From: Nemertoderma westbladi
Lineage: Eukaryota; Xenacoelomorpha; Nemertodermatida; Nemertodermatidae
Length of the DNA stretch: 64,000 bases
Reading direction: 5' to 3'
Assembly: GCA_032718475.1 (NCBI GenBank)
Contig: JAUCBJ010005374.1
Coordinates: forward strand, 34,147-98,146
The position numbers and the translations under genes are program-made. Positions within the stretch are counted from its first letter, which is position 1. Every line of letters starts with the position of its first letter. This document shows positions 55,711-64,000 of the stretch, piece by piece. The notes under the pieces were generated by a model. The model ran no database searches. It was not told the origin of the DNA and was given only the letters and a program-made list of their open reading frames with translations.

Positions 55711-57328
55711 TTCCGCCATAGTAGTAGGGTCTGTAATTATTGAATTATAATTATTAATGGACACTGAAAGTTTACGCGGGATGCAATTTTTTGATTGACG
55801 GCCCAAGGCACCGTTTATTGTTCGCCATGTTTTCCGCATGTTAGATTTATTTTTTTTAAATTGTGATGTATAAAATTCTCGCTCGGCTGTTCTTAGAGTG
55901 GATGTGAGCTGATTTCTATACGTTTTGTACATACTGTGGTTTATTAATGTTGGACTGTGGACATATTTAGCATACAATTTATTTTTTTTATTAATGGATT
56001 TGACCGGTATCAGAGATAGCCATGGTTTACGTGGAATTAATTTCTTTGAACATTTTTTGAGGGGAACATCTTTTTTACATACCGCATTTAAATCAGAATA
56101 GAAATGATCAAAGCGATCACTCAACCGATTATCCGAATCCTCATAGTACCACGTATTTGGATTTAAGAGATCTGCCAAGAAAGTAGCCTAATTAAAATTT
56201 GAATAATCATAAATAGTATCGGCCCTAAAATAGTTAGAGTAATCGGTTAAAATCAGGAATGTTGGTAAATGATCTGCGATTTCAGTTAAAAAAACACCCT
56301 CATTACATAATGCGATGATCCGATATTAGTTATGATGTGATCCAACAGGGATGGGGTTGGACTTCTGATTCGTTTAGGTTTTGTAATGACCTGCTGAAAA
56401 CCAGTACAATTTATGGTTTGAAGATAGTTAAGTGTCATATTACATGGTTTCTTTAGGTCGATATTCATATCACCTGTTAAAATCACATCATAATCTTTGT
56501 CGGCTAATGTAGATAATAGTTGTTCCAAGTTATGAATAACACCATGGCGCTCAATAGACTGGAAAACATACAGGCAACCTATTATTAGGGGTTTATTAGG
56601 GTTAGGGCGCCTGACTTCGACCCAACAGTTCTCATTCTTAAATCGTTGCGTTCTGTACATTCGAACTCATCCCTAATGAAAATTGCAGTGCCTCCTCTCT
56701 TTGTTTCACGCAAACCCTGTGATACGAGCTCATAACCTGGAAATTGTACTTCTGAAAAATTTGAGTTAGGAGACAGAAATTTTTCAGAAAAATATAGTAC
56801 GTTAAATTTAGTTTCCATTGTTTCAAAAAAATCAGTTATTTCGGCCTTATGAGCTGGTAGACTTTGGGTATTGACGTGAAAAATTGAAAATGACTTGGAA
56901 TTATACAAGTTACTGAATTTTTTATCAAATATGTCAGCGGTGTAATAATCTTGCGAAATTATATTACTACTAAAATGTAGGTCAGGATCAATATCATTGA
57001 ACAAAGAATTTGTTAGGTCGTTGTCAGAGCTAAAAACAAGGTTAGTAGTGTCACTTTCAAAAATATCATCATCGACATCACCAACATATACAAATGGGAA
57101 TATTTCAGTGTAACAATAAATGCACCACAGGTTACAGGGCTGTGTTGAATTTATATAGTCAATTGAATCTCCCTGGGTTAAACAAGTTCCACATTGCGAA
57201 TGGTAGGTTAATTTGCAAAGTCCACATTTGAATTGCAGGTCTGACTTTGAAAACTGTGAGAAACAAAAATCGCAGTCAGATTTAGTAATAGCATCAGGAG
57301 GGCAGATAGGTAGAGCGTTAGAAGTCAT
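55711..57328 (-). pseudogene. L2/CR1-like ORF2: PHD-like finger, endonuclease and linker
   Basis: It starts at a true ATG (57328, MTSNALPICPPDAI). Residues 19-73 form a PHD-like zinc finger (CDFC...CGLCKLTYHSQC...CNLWCIYC). The AP endonuclease follows: SIFHVNTQSLPAHKAEI, VLYFSEKFL, then, after a frameshift near 56620, VILTGDMNIDL and SLLDHIITN. Stops near 56290 and 56190 precede the RT-proximal linker (55711-56178: RKPWLSLIPVKSINKKNKL, YRNQLTSTLRTAEREFY). The endonuclease nicks DNA for target-primed reverse transcription. A PHD-like finger fused to the N-terminus of ORF2 is less usual; it is known from ORF1 of some CR1-type elements. Confidence 0.8.
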
Positions 57329-58323
57329 GCTAGTTAGTTGGGGGTAAGATAAAGTGAGTTAGTAGGAGTAAGATACAATGCGATAGTTAGGGGGAGAGAT
57401 AAAGCGGCAAAAACCAGCCAGCTAACTGCTTAAATATGAAACATAGGTCTGAGAATGCACTAATAAATTGTTCTAGGAGATATAAAGCGTAATACCAATT
57501 TAAACTTAGGCCTAATAGAAAAAAAAAAAAAAACCATTTAATAGCATAATTAAATAGCGATACCCATAACGGCAACCCTATGATGGGCCCAAATTAAGTA
57601 AAGCAATACAACAGTAGATGGATATGTTGGTAAATAATTAATATCGTGAAATTAAACAACCAGATAAACTTGAATCTTTCAATAAACTTCCAATGTCTTA
57701 ATCCTTAATCTTTACCAAATATTAAAAAAAATAATAATGATCATATACCAGTACATACATACCGACGTTAGAATTATACATACAGACATTCAGGGAAGTT
57801 ATGTAAAACAATCCTCATTTAACATGTATCGGTACCTATACTATAACATAGTTGTGACATTACAATAAATTAATAAATTGTTCTACGGGCATAATGTAAA
57901 ATTAAACTGAACGTTATTCGTATCGTACAAGAGATTATATAATATACCACAGAATCAATATCAGGGCCAGATTAGCGTCGATATTATCTACATAGACGTA
58001 AAGATTTTACACCGAAGTTATGTAAAGTGGTCCACAATTAGTCGACTGACGAATACCATGTACTGCTATAGTAATTGAGAATGTCATTCTCAATTGAGAG
58101 GAACAATCGAACTTCCCCAAGAGGAAGCATAAGATAATGCAGAGCAAGAGTTTATTTGTTTATCCGGTACTTACAGAAACATCCGGTGTATCCACTATCG
58201 ATGTTCCGGAAGTTGACTGCAATAACAGAGCGTACCAGTTATTTATTCTGCGCGTGGTGTTACTGGATTCCGTGGGCGTTATGGCGTTACCAACAGAACG
58301 GCCAGGGGTAACCGAGCCTTCTG
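57329..58323. other. Spacer between ORF1 and ORF2 of the L2-like element
   Basis: About 1 kb without coding signal, A+T-rich apart from 58140-58330. It includes an A-run at about 57520-57533. Spacers of this length are long for a LINE, so an additional insertion is possible, but no TSD was seen. Confidence 0.4.
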
Positions 58324-59025
58324 TTAGCACCCCCTCCTCCTATTGCTTCTCATAACCTGAAACCCCGATGGAATAGACGATTTCAGCTTGGTTAAGTCAT
58401 CCTCGGTAGCAATCCGGATTGGCTTCAGGTCTTCGCCCACCTTCACTAGAATCTGACCGTTGATTGTAAAGTAGGAATGGATTAGGTTATCAGCTCTTAT
58501 CCTGGCCACCGATCTAAGCATCGACGCGCAATGTGGGGTGAGATGTTCCGATATAGAGATTGGAGATTTTAGGGATTTCTTAGCTTTGAGTGCTGCGAGG
58601 CGCAGCGCATGTCCTTGAAAACGCACAATGAGAGGTCGGGCCGGTTTATCAGGAGCCCCAGAAAACCGCGAGGGGCCTAGGCGATGAAAAGCATCAACTT
58701 TATCCTGGAATCCGATGATTTTAAGTATACTTAGTAATTTTTCATGCTCGATTTCCGATGACCGGGATTCAGCGAGACCGTGTATCAAAATATTATGACG
58801 CCGTGAATATTGCTCCAGGTTATCGTTTCGTGCTGTAAGTACTGAATTTGCAGATAGCAGGTCTGCATTCTGATCTTGAAGTACAGCGATGTGCGATTTC
58901 AAAGATTAGATGCAGTCTGTATCAGTTTTTACGGCTTTAATGTCATCCTTAACACCTCGGAGTTCCCCCTTAATTTCATTCAGGGCTTGAAGTATATCGT
59001 CACCAACATCTTTCCAAGCAGGCAT
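58324..59025 (-). pseudogene. L2/CR1-like ORF1: coiled-coil RNA-binding protein
   Basis: The ATG at 59025 (MPAWKDVGDDILQALNEIKG) gives about 233 codons with a single in-frame TAA at 58906-58908. A coiled coil (HIAVLQDQNADLLSANSVL) leads into NLEQYSRRHNILIHGL and PLIVRFQGHALRLAALKAKK, the 'YSRR.NI.I.G' and 'RPI.V.F' signatures of the LINE ORF1 (Transposase_22/RRM-like) family. A basic C-terminus (RSNRRRGC) follows. In related LINEs this protein trimerises and coats the RNA. Confidence 0.82.
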
Positions 59026-59217
59026 TATTACAGTTTACAGTATTAGGTAGACTGACTCAGTGTATTTCGTTCAATTCTAATTCCTTTGATGTCTGTTCTG
59101 TGAGTCTGAGAGTGCGGAAAAGCTGCAGAGCTGCAGTATGGTAGGCTGGTTCACAAATTTACATCATGCAGTAGTAGGCCTACAGCTATCTAATTCAGAC
59201 AAACTGCGCTCTCTTCA
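59026..59217. other. Probable 5' UTR of the L2-like element
   Basis: It lies between the ORF1 ATG and the BEL-3 boundary. No recognisable motif; the junction near 59217 is inferred from the end of BEL-3 similarity. Confidence 0.35.
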
Positions 59218-61186
59218 CTAGTGGTGAGAGTCCTTTAGTATCCCAGTCTTCCAATCTTGGATCTGAATATAGGCTACAGTCCAGTTCGGGATTGGTGGTG
59301 TGGCGCCATTGTTGTCATCGGCAGCGTGTAGAATCGATAGATCGAGCCTCGGTTTAAACAGCTTGGATTTACTTGTACGCGTCTTTGGCTTAACAGTTTC
59401 TGCTCCCTTGGCTTGTCTGATCTCGGCAGTGGTGAGATGGGAGGGCCATTCCTCTTCTTCTTTACCACCTAGACCTAGGGTCATCTCTCTTTACCACCTA
59501 GGGCCACCTAGACAATCTGGTGTCTCAGTTAGTTCCTTGGGTGTAGCTCCTCTGGAGGCGATATCAGCTGGATTAATAGTCCCAGGGCAATGTCTCCAAT
59601 GGTCCACCTTTGTATGACTGAGTATAATGTCTACGCAGCTAGTTACAAAGACGCTGAATTAGCAGACTTCGTTAGTCAAATATTCTAGAACGAGTAATGC
59701 ATCCGTCCAATAAACAGTTTTCTCTAATGGGTATTCTAACTGTTCGGTGATATTCCTACCAATGGCGGTAGCATATAGTGCCGCCTTTAATTCCGCTCTG
59801 GGAACCCGCAGCTTGTTGTTGATTAGAGCCTTTGAGACGGTTAAGAAGACCTTAATTCCGTCTGGTGTTTCGGCTTTCAGATAGGCTACTATACCTATTC
59901 CAATATCACTGGCGTCTCCAAAGACGTGTAGTTGATAGGAATAGGTGGGGAGAAAATGTCTGAAATATGAGCGAGAAATCCTAAAGACCTTGATAGATGG
60001 AAAAGAGTTTTCCCACTTCATCCATTTCTTCCATAGTTCACCTTTTATCGGGTCATCCCAAGAACGGTTTTCGAGCTACATTTGCTGGACTAGACTCTGA
60101 GCAACTAGGATTACTGGACTAATGAATCCCAACGGATCGAAATACGTGCTAAGAATGCTCAAGCAGATCCTTTTAGTCCAAACAGGGTCCTCTTGTTGTT
60201 TTAATTGGAAAGAACAAAATATCGCCATCCGAATCCCACTTTAGTCCGAGGGTTTTGGTCTCCGGGAGGTTGTCTTTAATAAGGTCGAGATCTTTCGCAC
60301 CTCGTTCTTTCTCTGGGATCGCCTCCAGAAACTCATGGGAGTTGCTGGTGAATTTATTTAACCGAAATCCACCGCATTGAAGACACTCTACCATTCCCTT
60401 GGCAACCTCTACAGCTTCTTCCACCTTTGGTAGCGACTTGAGGTTGTCGTCCATGTAGATGTCACGTTTAATATTATCGATGACCGCTTTGGGGAATGCG
60501 TCTCAATCCTCATCTGCAGTAGTACGCCCTACTGAGCAGGCGTTGGATGGACTAGAGATTATGCCGAAGGCTTGGATAGTCATCCAATACTTCACTGGCT
60601 CCTTGCCAAAGTCACCATCAGGCCACCATAAGAACCGTAAAAAAACTCGGTCTCGTTGCAATGCTTTTACTTGAAGAAACATGCCCTCAGTATCAGAGGC
60701 AAAGGCGATAGAATACTGCCAGAGTCGCAGTAGTATTCCCAACAACGATTGCAGATCCATCAAACACCACCCAGACTTCATTGGGCTTTCCGGGTTTGGG
60801 AACGTAGTGGTGTGTTAGATAGTACGTTCTCTCTGTCACTGGTGTGTTGGTGGGAACTTGCTCTGGATATCCTTTGTCGATGTACTTTTTCAACTGGGTC
60901 TTATACATTTATTTAGCCTTGGCATTCCTTGACAAGCATCGATGTAGCTGTTAGATTGTCTTGATGGTCAATGGTCGATTGTTTACAAAGCTGGTCTTCT
61001 GGAAAGGTAAGCCAATCTCGTAACAACCCTCCTCCTTTAAGTAACGAGTAGTTATTACTTGGATCTGTTTAGCTCTTTCCTCCTCTACTGATAGGGCTCT
61101 ACCATACGAGTTGGGTTCCACAACTTCTTGCGTGAAGAACCGAACGGCGAGTTCATCTCTCAATTTAGCATTGTATTTTACCATTT
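59218..61186 (-). pseudogene. BEL-3: RT and RNase H portion of a BEL/Pao element
   Basis: Minus-strand frames, upstream to downstream: 60951-61184 (AVRFFTQEVVEPN), 60693-60908 (YKTQLKKYIDKGYPE, YVPKPGKP), 60503-60781 (SDTEGMFLQVKAL; the first catalytic Asp region ADIEG reads SDTEG), 60173-60454 (MDDNLKS, TKFTSNSHEFLE), a connection region, 59659-60021 (HVFGDASDIGIG, VPRAELKAALYATA, VYWTDALLVLEYL) and 59218-59484 (start of the integrase-proximal part). It is close to BEL-2 at the protein level, and it reads through several positions where BEL-2 has stops, but it has its own frameshifts and a deletion near 60750. The integrase is absent. The left end abuts the L2-like element. Confidence 0.88.
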
Positions 61187-62426
61187 TACCATTTTTGGTG
61201 CTGAATATATTGATACAGCAGTCCGAACTTCACCAAAGCCTCCAGAAGAATGGAAACGATTTAGAGATGATGGAATAGCTATTACACTTGAACAAGAAGA
61301 TGAAGATATCGGTATTCTGATTGACCACCTCAACAATACCGTTAAACCTGGGAAAATAAACTTTAAATTAGAAGAATATGGAAGGAAAATTAATTACTTA
61401 GATTTAACTATATTTTTTGATGACAATGGAATACTTCAAACAAAAATATACCACAAACCAACAGACGTCCATCAATATATATGTCCGCACTCAGCCCATC
61501 CGCACAGTCAACTTAAACACGTTCCATATGGGGTTGCCCTACGATTGAGGCGTAACAATTCACGAATGGAGGATTTAATGCAAGCACTTTATGAATATGG
61601 AGCAGCATTCATCGCTAGGGGTTGGAGAATGGCCGATGTTACTACACAATTTGCAGCGGCAGCTATTCAGACACAGTTAGAATCTCTACAAAATGATAAA
61701 AAACTAAATAAAAGTAAATATCCCATATTTTATGTTAGTAACACTGAACCTATATTAGGATCAATACAAAAGATAGTAGACAAACATACACCTATTCTAA
61801 GAACAGACATCAGGACCAAGCAACTCATTGACTCTTATAAAATAGTAAATATTAACCGTAGGGCCCCTACGCTAAAGGGAATTTTAGCTCCATCCAGTTT
61901 AACATCAAAGCAGAAGAACCAGGCAAATACAACACATGCTGGATCTAAAAAATGTACAAGACAGAAATGTATACCATGTGAAGCGATAAAACCAACAAAA
62001 CAATTCGGATTAACCTCGACCCGTTTGAAAGCTAAGTATGAAATTAAACAGCGCCTTACCTGTGATGACAAAGATATAATATATTTAGCAAAATGTAAAA
62101 TATGTAACTTACAAGGAATCGGATCAACAGAAACATTTAAACCAAGGCTATCACAATATAAGTGTAATATAAAGAATCATAAACCACAAACGACTATAGA
62201 GAAACATTTTTGTAAAAATGAAAACCATGATTTTTCACATTTCGAAATAACACCCATTGAAAAGGTTCATTACAAAGGCAGGGGAAAGAAAGATCAGCGA
62301 CGGGAGATCCGTACAAGGGAAGGATACTGGCAGTGCACCTTAAGAACAATCAAGCCATTTGGTCTCAACACTATAAATGAAGCGGTTTGCAATAATTTCG
62401 GCTTAGACGTATTTAATCCAGATTAG
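61187..62426 (+). mobile_element. 5'-truncated Penelope-like element: RT C-terminus plus GIY-YIG domain
   Basis: The ORF 61128-62426 (432 codons) begins in antisense BEL-3 sequence; true element sequence starts at about 61187. It shows PPEEWKRFRDDGIAI with the RT motif-C Asp pair (residues 46-48), NYLDLTIFFDDNG, YHKPTDVHQYICPHSAHP and VPYGVALRLRRNNS, all standard for the Penelope RT and thumb. A Cys cluster KKCTRQKCIPC follows, then the GIY-YIG endonuclease (IIYLAKCKICNLQGIGSTE, about 315-335; REGYWQCTLRTIKPFGLN at the end). The second catalytic Tyr position of the usual Y-V/I-G reads Gly (GIG). The frame is open to its natural stop, but the RT N-terminal two thirds (with motif A) are missing, so it cannot act alone. 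Confidence 0.88.
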
Positions 62427-62859
62427 AGAACTCATTATGTAGACTAATGTACTGTAGACGCTTAATTTCATGGAAACTGTAATGAATTAGCTATTTATTT
62501 ATTTAATTATTTAAATCACTTGAAAAAGAAATATTATATTATTTCGAAAGCTTGTGTAATTTCTTATAATTTTTATTTAACGTGGTTGATCTTGGTTTCC
62601 TTACAATTATATTTATATATTTAATTTTTGTAACCGGATCCCACACCCCAACGGCTTTGACTTGCTAAATTTATAATCTATATATATATATATATATATA
62701 TATACCCGTAGCAGGTTTAATTAATATTTATCCTGATGTTCAGAGGATTACAAGCACAGTAAATTATTGTTCTTACTCTTTTAGAGGTCACAGTAAGGAT
62801 GGTAAACACAGGTTCTTACAGGGGTTAATGCGAATTTTTGAAACTAAGATAGCAGCATT
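62427..62859. other. Penelope-like 3' region and junction
   Basis: A+T-rich, non-coding. A (TA)n run of about 26 bp lies at 62679-62705. The end of the Penelope element is somewhere between 62427 and about 62860, where similarity to the BEL leader begins; no TSD was identified. Confidence 0.45.
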
Positions 62860-63605
62860 CAATAATTTGGGTTGTCCAGATAAGGAGATGCCACCGTCTG
62901 ACGGCTTATAGTCTACACTATAAACAAACGTACCAGGAGTGCCCTATACCTAGAAGTTAATTATCGTAGCCGATGCTAACGGACCTATTAACCACTTTAC
63001 AACTCAAATATAATGTGATTAAATTTCAGGAAAGTGTTGTACTCTAAACCCTAGTTAGATACGAACACTTGTATAACATATAACTTGCTAAATATACTTG
63101 AACAGCTAAAAGAACCACAGCATCTGCCGGAGTAACCAGAGCATTAAATCACCAGTCTGTACTATGCCAAGCAGTCCTTAAATAGTACTGGGGTTAATTT
63201 AACTATTACAGTATGTACAACTTAGCAGAATTAGTGCAGGAATAAACTTAGGGACATGAAGGTTGCAATTACTTGCATAAACTCTGAATAATAAGTATTG
63301 CGCTACCTTTACAGATTATTAAAAACAAAACACAGACCAAAATGCTGACAGACTACCATCAAATCTAAAATAAACCACACCAAAATGAAGTTTGCGAAAT
63401 CATTAGTTAGTATGCGTTCCAGACTATGTGGTATGACTTATTCTTTAATGGGGGGTTTACCTTACAGCATTGGATGCCCCCACTACCTAACTAGAGCTCT
63501 ATTGGACCAATAACCTACAATGCCGTAATCTACTCCAAACCTAACAATAATCAGGCAACAATCCAGCCTATGGATTACTTTTACAATCTGAGCAGGGTTA
63601 TACAC
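62860..63605 (-). mobile_element. BEL-3 leader sequence
   Basis: It is similar to the BEL-2 leader at about 38225-39000; shared words include TTGTCCAGATAA, CCACCGTCTGACG and CCTAGAAGTTAATTA, then ACAATCTGAGCAGG. Together with 59218-61186 it represents one BEL copy from which gag and protease were lost. It is cut at 63605 by an RTE insertion. Confidence 0.82.
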
Positions 63606-64000
63606 TAGGATTGGCATGCTGCATTGCAGCTGCATTTTTAAGAATGCTGTGCAGGCTTATCGACAAAATTGCACCGCCACAACTCCCTATCACCCATGAC
63701 ATTTGCTAGATCATCTGCATCTTCAAGGCCAGTGTCCTTTAAGATGCGTCTCAAGAAAGTCATGGGCTGTCCACCATGCTTATTCACTCCATGAGGCTGC
63801 CAAAGTACAAGATTATGCACTGGCTGGTCCTCACGGCGAAAGCAATGTCCTGCAAAGCGGATGCGATTTTGTTCTAGTGTCAAGCTTGGGGGAACCAATG
63901 AGACACCTCCAATGTTATATAGTGTCTGGTTGGAGATGTGTGCATTGTACTTGACACAATGAACCCGGCGTAGCATTCTTGTGAATGTGCAATCCAGAGA
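63606..64000 (-). mobile_element. RTE-F: RTE copy running off the right edge
   Basis: The minus frame 63638-63976 is open and reads RRVHCVKYNAHISNQTLYNI, RIRFAGHCFRREDQPVHNL and ADDLANVMGDRELWR, ending at the stop near 63638. The 3' UTR starts CTAGGATTGGCATGC with only one TAG-type unit in the tail. The upstream RT lies outside the window. It is inserted in the BEL-3 leader. The C-terminal frame is undamaged here, so this could be one of the younger copies. Confidence 0.87.

Overview
This is eukaryotic DNA, most likely from an A+T-rich marine invertebrate animal. There are no bacterial-type operons. The window is a nest of transposable elements around one intact cellular-type gene, a single-exon galactose-3-O-sulfotransferase-like gene at 6998-8239 (+). 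That family is common in invertebrate deuterostomes, so a tunicate or a relative is possible, but nothing here settles the species.

Layout. 1-2339 is the gag/protease end of a BEL/Pao LTR retrotransposon (BEL-0, minus). 4328-6445 holds fragments of an RTE-like non-LTR family (RTE-A). After the sulfotransferase, 9139-16189 is one 5'-truncated RTE copy (RTE-B, plus). It is split by a solo BEL LTR (TSD CACTG), by an unidentified 1.9-kb insert (TSD near ATAGTAGATGT) and by a piggyBac-like element at TTAA. 16192-20436 holds an unrelated LTR element (LTR-B) twice: once with internal gag-like sequence, once as a solo LTR, both next to the same RTE tail. 20900-22198 is a second, inverted piggyBac-like copy.

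22680-43200 is an older BEL element (BEL-1, minus). It was opened by a 16-kb, nearly complete BEL element (BEL-2, 24441-40487, TSD GTAAC) and by a further solo LTR (41971-42859). BEL-2 has 1.25-kb LTRs that are about 98-99% alike by eye. It carries gag, protease, RT, RNase H, integrase and an extra 520-codon region, ORFx, between pol and the 3' LTR. The polyprotein is broken mainly by in-frame stops.

43206-59217 contains the two halves of what is probably one L2/CR1-like LINE (3' half 44090-45605, 5' half 54395-59217, both minus). They are separated by a solo-LTR fragment, a hAT-type non-autonomous element (8-bp TSD GACATTTC), a 430-bp hexanucleotide satellite, a 30-bp minisatellite and three RTE pieces. 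59218-63605 is a fourth BEL copy (BEL-3, minus), close to BEL-2 and broken by a 5'-truncated Penelope-like element (plus) with a GIY-YIG domain. An RTE copy runs off the right edge.

All four BEL coding regions lie on the minus strand. Several insertions can be undone exactly from their target-site duplications, which gives a relative chronology: RTE-B before its solo LTR, 1.9-kb insert, piggyBac and LTR-B; BEL-1 before BEL-2. No tRNA, rRNA, CRISPR or prokaryotic regulatory features were recognised. ORF starts inside the decayed elements are often not true ATG codons, so element boundaries are more meaningful than individual ORF ends.
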